From Bin55 sp965116055 (GTDB lineage Bacteria; Pseudomonadota; Gammaproteobacteria; Pseudomonadales; Azotimanducaceae), in assembly GCA_965116055.1 (NCBI GenBank), contig OZ220466.1, positions 2,976,001 through 3,040,000 on the forward strand: a DNA stretch of 64,000 nt, given 5' to 3'. The notes under the pieces were generated by a model. That model saw only the letters and a list, made by a program, of their open reading frames with translations. It was not told the DNA's origin and searched no databases. A program made the translations under genes and the position numbers. Below, piece after piece: positions 55,141 to 62,531 of the stretch (positions are counted from its first letter, which is position 1; every line of letters begins with the position of its first letter).

Positions 55141-55806
55141 ATGGAAATACTGGAAGTCATCAACTATCTGTCACGGTGGGGTCACTATGTATTTGGGGTC
55201 GCCTGGATCGGTCTGCTCTACTACTTCAATTTCGTCCAAGGTGGATTCGCCGCGAGCGCATCTGACGGTACTAAAGTAGAACTATTTACCAAGTTGGTCC
55301 CCACGGCCCTTGGTTACTTTCGTTGGGCAGCTCTCCTGACCTTCCTGACCGGCGTCATCTTGTTGTACTTCGTTTACTCGGTCGGCACACTGTCAGGCGG
55401 TCTGTTGATCGGCGCCTTGATGGCGACCATCATGTTCCTCAATGTCTGGCTGATCATCTGGCCGAATCAAAAAATCGTCATCGCATCAAACGAAGCCATG
55501 GCTGGTGGCGGAGACGCAGATCCAAATCAGGCAGCAGCAGCAGCGAAGGCCTTGCTGGCCTCGCGCAGCAACACACTGCTTTCACTACCGATGCTATATC
55601 TCATGGGGTCGACCGCGCACGGCGGGATAGCAGGTAATGCATGGAATCAGCCGAATGCTGCATTCTGGGTTTTGGTCGCGCTTGTGCTGTTGATTGAAGC
55701 CAATGCGCTTTTCGGTAAACTCGGGCCAATTACCACGGTAAAAGGCGTGATTGGCAGCAGCCTGGTACTTACATTGATCGTCATGGCTGTGCTTGCCTGG
55801 CTTTAG
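55141..55806 (+). CDS. PuuD-like (urate oxidase N-terminal domain) membrane protein
   Basis: A 221-residue membrane protein with about seven hydrophobic segments, matching the membrane domain found N-terminally in urate hydroxylase PuuD: YLSRWGHYVFGVAWIGLLYYFNFVQG, LGYFRWAALLTFLTGVILLYF, IIWPNQKIV and RSNTLLSLPMLYLMGSTAHGG. The C-terminal cytochrome c part of full PuuD is missing, so it is a stand-alone membrane domain of unknown role. AAGGT lies before the ATG. A hairpin terminator follows. Confidence 0.82.
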   Translation: MEILEVINYLSRWGHYVFGVAWIGLLYYFNFVQGGFAASASDGTKVELFTKLVPTALGYFRWAALLTFLTGVILLYFVYSVGTLSGGLLIGALMATIMFLNVWLIIWPNQKIVIASNEAMAGGGDADPNQAAAAAKALLASRSNTLLSLPMLYLMGSTAHGGIAGNAWNQPNAAFWVLVALVLLIEANALFGKLGPITTVKGVIGSSLVLTLIVMAVLAWL

Positions 55807-55837
55807 AAATTGATGACATCAATTTCAATTCGAGAAA

Positions 55838-55863
55838 GAAGGGGTTTCTAGCGAGACCCCTTC
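55838..55863 (+). terminator. Hairpin terminator of the PuuD-like gene
   Basis: GAAGGGGT pairs exactly with ACCCCTTC around a ten-base loop, 32 bases past the stop. No long T-run follows, so termination may be partial. Confidence 0.6.
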
Positions 55864-55951
55864 GCTAAAAGACGTTTACTGTTCGGATTGAGAGGGCAGT
55901 TCCATTGCCTTGTTTCGCAAGCGCTGCGTAAAAGTAACCATCCCAGACAAT

Positions 55952-55995
55952 CGTTCGGCCGGACACTCTCCTCCGTTCGGCCGGACACTCTCCTC
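55952..55995. repeat. Perfect 22-bp tandem duplication
   Basis: CGTTCGGCCGGACACTCTCC plus TC occurs twice without a spacer (55952-55973, 55974-55995). Each copy contains the palindrome TCCGGCCGA in reverse form (TTCGGCCGGA). Two units only. Confidence 0.9.
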
Positions 55996-56180
55996 AGGAT
56001 TCTCGTGCTCCTCTCCATCTGACAGTAGGTACTTATGCTCTACTTACCAAGCTAAAGTACATTCGATTTGTTAGTAAGACGCTGGTTATGGATTCAATAG
56101 GTGTAGAAAATACCTATCCTTCAACCCCAGCAAGGTTTTAGTAAAACTGTGCAGAGTGCAACTACTCTAACGGCTAATCA

Positions 56181-56870
56181 TTGAACGACGACGCACTCGT
56201 TCCAGTTCCAGGACGCATTTCCCCAACAGCCGACCCGGAAGGTTCGTACCGACGCAATCGACATGCGTCTTCCAGTCGCACTGTGTTGGTCATGACGTTC
56301 CTATTGTTGTTTTTAGTAGTCGGCCTCGTTGCGCTAGGTTGGCTCGTATGGCAACAGCAACAGTCAATGATCTTGATGAGTGAGCAATTAACCGAGGCGC
56401 ACAAGCAAGTTACAAGCCTATCAAATCAATTGACAGACACCGAGTCGAATATAACCGCAACAGCACGAGACGCGGACGAACAGATCGCCACGAACGAATC
56501 CGAGATACGAAAGCTCTGGGACGTTAGCAACAAACGCAACAAAGCGTGGATTCAAACAAATCAAGCCAATATCGCGTCCGTGCAGGAGCTCGTTAATAGC
56601 ACGCAGCAGACCCTGACGCAAATTGAGACGGATTTAAACGTATCAATCTCGAATGTCGTAGCTCAACAGCGTGCCGCGATCGACAAGATCAATGTATTGA
56701 CCCAACAAAATAATCAACTAAGCGACACCTTAAAACATCAAGTCGATCAAAACACACAGTCAATTCAAGCTATCGACCTTTCGCGTCAACAAAACAACCA
56801 ACGCTTGCTAGACGCGTCCCGCCGCCTCAGCAACTTGGAAAGTCAGGTAAATAGAGAACTGACACGGTAA
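56181..56870 (+). CDS. Single-pass membrane protein with long coiled coil, unknown function
   Basis: A 229-residue protein: polar, Pro/Arg-rich cytoplasmic start (about 1-34), one helix (VLVMTFLLLFLVVGLVALGWLVW), then about 165 residues of coiled coil dense in Gln, Asn and Leu (for example LTEAHKQVTSLSNQLTDTES). It ends in NRELTR. This is a periplasmic coiled-coil form like HemX-type or cell-division proteins, but no named family is recognised. TTG 56181 is the start. It appears monocistronic. Confidence 0.7.
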   Translation: MNDDALVPVPGRISPTADPEGSYRRNRHASSSRTVLVMTFLLLFLVVGLVALGWLVWQQQQSMILMSEQLTEAHKQVTSLSNQLTDTESNITATARDADEQIATNESEIRKLWDVSNKRNKAWIQTNQANIASVQELVNSTQQTLTQIETDLNVSISNVVAQQRAAIDKINVLTQQNNQLSDTLKHQVDQNTQSIQAIDLSRQQNNQRLLDASRRLSNLESQVNRELTR

Positions 56871-57127
56871 TTAAAGGATTGCAATGAGATATATTATCTC
56901 GTAATTCCTATATTTCTAGATAAACATTACACTTTGGATGATTGGAGGAAATAATTTTAAATATGCACCCCGCACTCCCGCTTGGGCTCACCACCTCCTT
57001 TTACATTAACCCATTTCGACATCCTATGCCGTGCGTACACACTAAAACAGACCCAGTTGGGCGATTTTCAATCGCAACCTGTACTGGGAATCTGATTCAC
57101 AACTTACGCCCTAGCGATAGTTTGAAG

Positions 57128-57964
57128 TTAGCCGATAGGCAATTCTTCAACGGCGGTACGCATTGTCGGTACATGTTGATCAATTTCAATACCGCCACCT
57201 AATGTCCGCAAGCAAAGATGAGAAAGGCCTCGCGCTTGCCAGTCAACGACACGGTCCCGCCATTCATGCTGGCGCGGTCCAACGACCGCAACTCCTGCTT
57301 CCATACCGAGTGTATCCGGATCTCTGCCCGCATCGCGCGCATAAGCGTTAATGCCATCACGCACCGCTGGAAATTGCGACGGGTCGCAAAGTACGAACCA
57401 ACCGTCAGCAAAAGTACCAATCCGCTTCCGAACGGATTCCAACGGCACGCCAGCCCCGCCGATCCACATCGGAATAGGTTGCTGAATGGGTAGCGGATCA
57501 AGGTAAACATCCGTGGCAATATGGTCGTAACGACCTTGCGCTCGAATCGACTCGCCCTGCCAAAGTTGCTTAAGCAACGACATTTGTTCGGAACAGCGGC
57601 GCCCGCGACTGTGCATGTCCTGACCTTGCGATTGATACTCCTCGGCGCTGCCGCCCACGCCGATTCCGAGCCTTACGCGTCCTTCGCTCAATATATCAAG
57701 TTCCGCCGCTTGTTTCGCGAACAAGACCGTTTGACGTGCCGGCAACACAATGACCGACGGGACCAATTCGATCTTCGACGTGACTGCGGCGATATACGCC
57801 AAAAGCATCATGGGTTCGTGCAGATGACCGCTGTTTTTACGAAAGATCTGATCAGGAACCCGTAGATGCGAGAGACCTAAGTCCTCCGCTGCTTGGGCGA
57901 AGTCCTTGATCGCAACCAAATCATTACGCATTTCGCGAACGGGTAGAGAGATGCCGATTTTCAT
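57128..57964 (-). CDS. LLM-class flavin-dependent oxidoreductase
   Basis: Luciferase-like monooxygenase fold, 278 residues: MKIGISLPVREMRNDLVAI, DLGLSHLRVPDQIF, a TSKIELVPSVIVLPARQTVLFAKQAAELDILSEGRVRLGIGVGG segment with the flavin-site region, and PMWIGGAG. The GGSAEEY region fits the TIGR03619-type group often annotated F420-dependent, though FMN is equally possible. It is transcribed alone. Confidence 0.88.
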   Translation of the reverse strand: MKIGISLPVREMRNDLVAIKDFAQAAEDLGLSHLRVPDQIFRKNSGHLHEPMMLLAYIAAVTSKIELVPSVIVLPARQTVLFAKQAAELDILSEGRVRLGIGVGGSAEEYQSQGQDMHSRGRRCSEQMSLLKQLWQGESIRAQGRYDHIATDVYLDPLPIQQPIPMWIGGAGVPLESVRKRIGTFADGWFVLCDPSQFPAVRDGINAYARDAGRDPDTLGMEAGVAVVGPRQHEWRDRVVDWQARGLSHLCLRTLGGGIEIDQHVPTMRTAVEELPIG

Positions 57965-58103
57965 AGGTACGTTCCTTATGAGCAGTAAGTTAACACCACG
58001 CGAGTATTGAGATCCCTAGCGAATGTGCTCCGAAATCAATGGATCAGGGTACACGGCGTACGACAGCAAACCGAGAAAAACGCCAACGCCCGGGCAACGA
58101 AGA

Positions 58104-58949
58104 CTATGAGCTTGCATCGGAAAATTGACGGTCCTTTTGCGCCCATATATCGTCCAACCAGACAGCGATAGATTCTCGGTCGTTTGAAGGCTTCGGTATT
58201 TCCTCAACGATCAGGCGCGCGACAGTCGCCCGCCCCGATAGCAAATCCCAAAACCCCGGTACAAAATTTTCATAGCGAATCGTTGAGTTAAGCACCGTTT
58301 GCACACGGTCGTCAAGTACAACGAGGGTTCGCTGCAGTCCACCGCGTCGCGGATACAGCAAATTTTCGTAAGGCGACCCATGTGCTTCGCGCTTGGTAGG
58401 ATTGAAACGGGTCCCTTCGACGAAATTAATCACCGCAACAGGCTTATCAAGAAATCTTGAGCCTTCGCGTTTGAGCACTGCAGTGTTCGTGTCGCGCTTG
58501 GTCTGACTTAACCCGCCCCCGGCATGATTCACGCGATACACATAGGGAAAACCTAAAAACCACATCGCCAATCCTACGAAGGGTACCCAAATCAATTCTC
58601 GCTTCGTAAAGAACTTTAAAACCGGCGCGACATCTCGAAAACTGATCTGCAGCACGACGATATCGACCCAACTTTGATGATTGCACACAATGGCTTGCCA
58701 TTGATTGCGACATCGTACGTTTGTAGGCATCTCGACTTGAATGTCCAGCAATCGAAATGTCCGAATCAACCACCGAAAGACGCTCACCCAAACATCAATG
58801 ACGATATCCATTGGATACGCCAACAGACGACGAACTCCTTGCACAGGCAAGATCAGCCGAATGACTCCCATCGCGTACAGAGGAATACAGACCAAGACGG
58901 TAGTTGCAGCTATCGCGCTGATCGTAAATATGCCTAGCAACATCTGCAT
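58104..58949 (-). CDS. 1-acyl-glycerol-phosphate acyltransferase-family protein (PlsC/YihG-like)
   Basis: A membrane acyltransferase of 281 residues. Two N-terminal hydrophobic helices, then the HX4D motif in CNHQSWVDIVVLQ, the FTKRELIWVPFVGLAMWFLGF block, and INFVEGTRFNPTKREAH (motif III). It transfers acyl chains to a phospholipid or related acceptor. The frame is open upstream to 59279, but that would overlap the SLC13 gene; ATG 58949, six bases after its stop, begins the family similarity. Confidence 0.88.
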   Translation of the reverse strand: MQMLLGIFTISAIAATTVLVCIPLYAMGVIRLILPVQGVRRLLAYPMDIVIDVWVSVFRWLIRTFRLLDIQVEMPTNVRCRNQWQAIVCNHQSWVDIVVLQISFRDVAPVLKFFTKRELIWVPFVGLAMWFLGFPYVYRVNHAGGGLSQTKRDTNTAVLKREGSRFLDKPVAVINFVEGTRFNPTKREAHGSPYENLLYPRRGGLQRTLVVLDDRVQTVLNSTIRYENFVPGFWDLLSGRATVARLIVEEIPKPSNDRESIAVWLDDIWAQKDRQFSDASS

Positions 58950-58954
58950 GAGAG

Positions 58955-60334
58955 CTAGCTCACAGCGATGTAACAGATCGTCGCAATCAACCCAACCCCG
59001 ACAAGATTGAGGACCACACCCTCCCGAACCATTCTTCGCAGAGGCAATCGATTGGTTGAAAACACCACAACATTGGGTGGGGTCGCCACGGGTAGCATAA
59101 ACGCACAGCTCGCACTCATAGCTGCTGGCACCATCAATAACAACGGATCCACTTCCGCCGCGACAGCTGCAGCTGCGAGAATCGGCATCAGCAAAGTCGT
59201 CGTAGCCGTATTGCTCGTAGCCTCCGTCAAAAAAGTCACACCTAAACAAATCATGGCCATCATCAATAAGACTTGCCAAGTTGCCACATGGGTGAGATAG
59301 CCCCCTAAAACCTCGCTGAGACCTGATTCAACGAACGCTCTGGCAATGGTGATGCCCGCGCCGAACAAGAGCAACATGCCCCAGGGAATCTTGATCGCCG
59401 TGTCCCAGTCAAGTAATCGGCCTTTATCACCATTGGGGATCAAGAACATCGCAATGACTGCGATAAATGCCACCATCGCATCGTTCGTGTAAGGTACATT
59501 GAACCAAACAGACCACCCACCAAACGGGCCTGTGCGAGTAACCCAAGCGATAGCTGTACAGACGAACACAATCATGACCCGTCGTTCATGCGGCGTCCAC
59601 GCGCCAACTTCCGGTATGTCGACCGAGCCAGTAAAGCTCAGACTTCTCGTCAACCAGAACCCGGCAATTGGTAAGAACACCAGAACTACCGGTAGCGCCC
59701 ACGACATCCAGGCGCCAAATGAAATGGTCTCGCCAAACGTCACGGAGTACACCGCGATAAACTCTAGATTAGGTGGCGTACCGATCGGTGTGCCGATCCC
59801 GCCAATGCTCGCGCCGTATGCAATCCCCAACAACAACGGCACCGGCAGATCTTTATCGGGCGATTTCTCAAGCACGGCAATCGCGACAGGCAACATCATC
59901 AAAGCAGTCGCAGTGTTCGAAATCCACATAGAAAGCACCGCCGTCGCGACCATAAAGCCGAACACTAGGCTACGGCTGCTCCCGCCACCGAACAGCTTGA
60001 CCATACTCACCGCAAGGCGGCGGTGTGCGCCGCTCTTTTCGACAGCGGTCGAAAGTAGGAAGCCCCCTAATAACAACAGCACCAACGGACTGCCATAGGC
60101 CTTTGAGACTTCCGTCATCGGTAACACGCCTAGCATCGGTAGGAGCGCCAATGGGGCAAGCGAGGTGACTGGAATGGGTACCGCTTCGCTGATCCACCAT
60201 ACCAAACACAAGGTCGTCACCCCGGCGGTTAGCGCCGCTGGTTCTTCCAAACCTAATTGTGTTGTGCCGAATACGACAATTAGCGCAGCAATCGGACCAA
60301 GTGCCATGAAAAACGTGCGCACGCGTTCGTTCAT
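58955..60334 (-). CDS. SLC13/DASS-family anion:sodium symporter
   Basis: Di- or tricarboxylate transporter, 459 residues, about eleven helices. The two signature SNT motifs are MWISNTATALMMLPVAI and TEATSNTATTTLLMPIL; IGGIGTPIGTPPNLEF is the other conserved loop, and LPVATPPNVVVFST its second-repeat partner. Likely substrates are C4-dicarboxylates, citrate or sulfate. Its start lies only 15 bases from the divergent sbcB start. It overlaps nothing downstream but is followed at six bases by the acyltransferase. Confidence 0.93.
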   Translation of the reverse strand: MNERVRTFFMALGPIAALIVVFGTTQLGLEEPAALTAGVTTLCLVWWISEAVPIPVTSLAPLALLPMLGVLPMTEVSKAYGSPLVLLLLGGFLLSTAVEKSGAHRRLAVSMVKLFGGGSSRSLVFGFMVATAVLSMWISNTATALMMLPVAIAVLEKSPDKDLPVPLLLGIAYGASIGGIGTPIGTPPNLEFIAVYSVTFGETISFGAWMSWALPVVLVFLPIAGFWLTRSLSFTGSVDIPEVGAWTPHERRVMIVFVCTAIAWVTRTGPFGGWSVWFNVPYTNDAMVAFIAVIAMFLIPNGDKGRLLDWDTAIKIPWGMLLLFGAGITIARAFVESGLSEVLGGYLTHVATWQVLLMMAMICLGVTFLTEATSNTATTTLLMPILAAAAVAAEVDPLLLMVPAAMSASCAFMLPVATPPNVVVFSTNRLPLRRMVREGVVLNLVGVGLIATICYIAVS

Positions 60335-60349
60335 GTCGAGTAAATTTTT

Positions 60350-61801
60350 ATGGCATCTGATCCGACTTCATTTTATTGGTATGACCTAGAGACCTCGGGG
60401 CTTCGGCCTACCAGTGACCGTATTACACAATTTGCCGGACAACGGACTGACCTTGAGCTAAACCCTATTGGCGAACCGTACGTCACATACATCAAATTAC
60501 CGCCGTATGTATTACCCGATCCCGAGGCTGTTTTAATTACTGGTGTCCATCCAAAACGTTTGCAAGAAGAAGGTATTGATGAATGGCAAGCGATCCAACG
60601 TATTCACGCTTGCATGTCGAAGCCAGGTACTTGCACGCTCGGCTACAACAATCTTAATTTCGATGACGAATTCATTCGTTATACGCTTTTTCGCAATCTT
60701 TTTCCACCCTATCGAAGAGAGTTTGAACAGGGTAACAGTCGATTCGACTTATTCCCAGTCTTGCTCGCTGCGGCAGCCATGCGCCCGGCAAAGATCAAGT
60801 GGCCATTGGATAACGAAAACCGAATTTCCGTCAGCTTAGCTTCACTATCAAGGGCAAACGGCATTGACGCCGGCGGTGCGCACGATGCACTGAAGGATGT
60901 ACGCATGTCGATCGCCTTAGCTCGCGTTGTGAAGCGTGCCCAACCTCAATTGTGGTCGTACTTGCTAAATTCTCGAAGTAAACAGGCCACTGAGCGTACG
61001 CTTGAAGACGGCAGTCGGTTCTACCTCTACATCAATTCGACGTTCGGGGCTAAACGATGTTTCGCCGCGCCCGTGCGCGTGCTCGCCACTCATCCGGAAA
61101 TCAAAACGCGGATACTGGTCGCCGATCTATCCGCAGATTTAAGTTCGCTTAATTCGGCTACCCCAGAAGAACTGAACGAAGCGCGGTTCTTATCCAACGA
61201 AGAAGCTCGTGCCCAAGGACGAACACGACTTGGGCTCTATGAAGTTCCGCTCAATAAGTGTCCAGTCATCGTAGGCGTAGATAGGCTTACGACCGAGATG
61301 GCACAGCGATTTCAAGTCGATGTCGATCAAGTCGAACGTAATCTAACCTTCCTGGCTCGCTTAGGGCACCAGCGAGTGGAAAAGTTAGTGCACACCATGT
61401 TGAAGATGGCGAACCGAGATATAACCTCACATATTGAGCGGGATGCGTCTGAGCGCCTATACGACGACTTTATCGGTCGCCGGGACGAGCGATTATGCGA
61501 AGTCATCCACTCGGCCATTGATCAAGGTCTTGCCTTGCCGAAGGAATCATTCAAGGACGAACGACTTCAAGAGCTTGCAGATCGTCTGAGTTACGAGCTG
61601 CGACCACGAGAATTTTCGCATCTCGCACAAAAATACCAGAAATTTATACAGCATATGTTACGACGCGACCATAGCGGCGTGTCCGCTCGCCGCGCGACGA
61701 TAGCGGAATTGCGAAAAAGCGAACTCAGCGCGTCCCAACAGGAGATTCTCGACCATGTCAGCGCATACATTGAAGAGGCTGCGGCTACCTATGACGTCTG
61801 A
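60350..61801 (+). CDS. sbcB: Exodeoxyribonuclease I
   Basis: 3'-5' single-strand DNA exonuclease in recombination and repair, 483 residues. DEDDh motifs: FYWYDLETSGLRP (Asp-x-Glu), NLNFDDEFIRY, and GGAHDALKDVRMSIAL with the catalytic His-Asp. The SH3-like and C-terminal helical domains follow; EARFLSNEEARAQGRTRLGL is characteristic of the family. No clear ribosome site precedes the ATG. It overlaps the start of the downstream ABC ATPase gene. Confidence 0.95.
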   Translation: MASDPTSFYWYDLETSGLRPTSDRITQFAGQRTDLELNPIGEPYVTYIKLPPYVLPDPEAVLITGVHPKRLQEEGIDEWQAIQRIHACMSKPGTCTLGYNNLNFDDEFIRYTLFRNLFPPYRREFEQGNSRFDLFPVLLAAAAMRPAKIKWPLDNENRISVSLASLSRANGIDAGGAHDALKDVRMSIALARVVKRAQPQLWSYLLNSRSKQATERTLEDGSRFYLYINSTFGAKRCFAAPVRVLATHPEIKTRILVADLSADLSSLNSATPEELNEARFLSNEEARAQGRTRLGLYEVPLNKCPVIVGVDRLTTEMAQRFQVDVDQVERNLTFLARLGHQRVEKLVHTMLKMANRDITSHIERDASERLYDDFIGRRDERLCEVIHSAIDQGLALPKESFKDERLQELADRLSYELRPREFSHLAQKYQKFIQHMLRRDHSGVSARRATIAELRKSELSASQQEILDHVSAYIEEAAATYDV

Positions 61802-62531
61802 TACCGAGTTTTGCGTGGGTCTGAACAATGTGGGGAAGTTTTTAGGCGAACAATGGGTCCTTAGAGGTCTCTCGGCAACGATGCCCGCTAGCAAAGTCAC
61901 CGCTTTAATCGGCCCGAGCGGCTGTGGTAAGACAACGCTACTCCGCCTAATCAACGGTTTATATCGCCCCAACGAAGGCCAAATTGACGTCATGGGGAAA
62001 CCGATTCCTGACCGCAATCTACACCTATTTCGTCGCAAAATCGGCCTGGCGGTACAAGGTGCTGGTCTATTCCCCCATATGACGATTGAGCAAAACATCG
62101 TAAAACTCGCGGTGCTGACCGGTTGGAACCGCGAACGTATTGAGGGAAGACTCCGCGAACTGATGGAACTGACCGATCTTGATAGCTCAATGCAGCATCG
62201 ATATCCGTACGAATTGTCAGGCGGACAACAGCATCGCGTCAGCCTGTGTCGTGCGCTGATGCTCGAACCTAAGATGGTGCTCCTTGACGAACCATTCGCG
62301 GCGATTGACGCCATCACTCGTCGAGAAATCCAAAGCGCATTTCAAAGACTACAACAACATCTGCAATTCAGCGCTGTGTTGGTTACTCACGATTTCCGCG
62401 AAGTCACATTACTTGCCGATCATGTCGTCGTGTTGGCGCAAGGAGGCATCGTACAGCATGGGCCGCGCGATGAGGTGCTAGCTAAGCCGGAACCGTCCTT
62501 CCTGCAAGGTCTGGTCGAATCCGCAACATGA
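61791..62531 (+). CDS. ABC transporter ATP-binding protein, osmoprotectant-type (OpuA/YehX-like)
   Basis: A 246-residue ATPase: Walker A GPSGCGKTTLLRLINGL, Q-loop in GLAVQGAGLFPHMTIEQN, signature LSGGQQHRVSLCRALM, Walker B VLLDEPFAAIDA, and H-loop LVTHDFREV. The INGLYRPNEG and PHMTIEQNI stretches match the quaternary-amine (glycine betaine/choline/carnitine) ATPases. I use ATG 61791, which overlaps sbcB; GAGG lies 12 bases upstream. Its stop overlaps the next ATG (ATGA). Confidence 0.9.
   Translation: MTSDTEFCVGLNNVGKFLGEQWVLRGLSATMPASKVTALIGPSGCGKTTLLRLINGLYRPNEGQIDVMGKPIPDRNLHLFRRKIGLAVQGAGLFPHMTIEQNIVKLAVLTGWNRERIEGRLRELMELTDLDSSMQHRYPYELSGGQQHRVSLCRALMLEPKMVLLDEPFAAIDAITRREIQSAFQRLQQHLQFSAVLVTHDFREVTLLADHVVVLAQGGIVQHGPRDEVLAKPEPSFLQGLVESAT

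Larger units (their letters stand above)
55807..56180. other. Intergenic region with terminator and a tandem duplication
   Basis: It holds the 55838-55863 hairpin and the 22-base tandem repeat (55952-55995), each listed. A minus-strand frame here is open but has no start codon in reach; I do not call it. Confidence 0.5.

Noticed and set aside
55952..55995. CRISPR array
   Set aside because: Only two copies, no spacer between them and no cas genes in the window.
55860..56040. Minus-strand frame ending in RLRNKAMELP
   Set aside because: It has no start codon between its upstream stop and the plausible part, and it crosses the tandem duplication.
56942..57202. Plus-strand open frame of 86 codons
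   Set aside because: It overlaps the end of the LLM oxidoreductase gene in antisense and has no recognisable feature; the ribosome site is not convincing.
57128..57964. Firm assignment of the LLM protein as F420-dependent
   Set aside because: The fold uses FMN or F420; no F420 biosynthesis gene is present in the window to decide.
58016..58120. Possible 33-residue hydrophobic protein after the acyltransferase
   Set aside because: A short ATG frame overlaps the acyltransferase end, but there is no ribosome site and the length is within chance.
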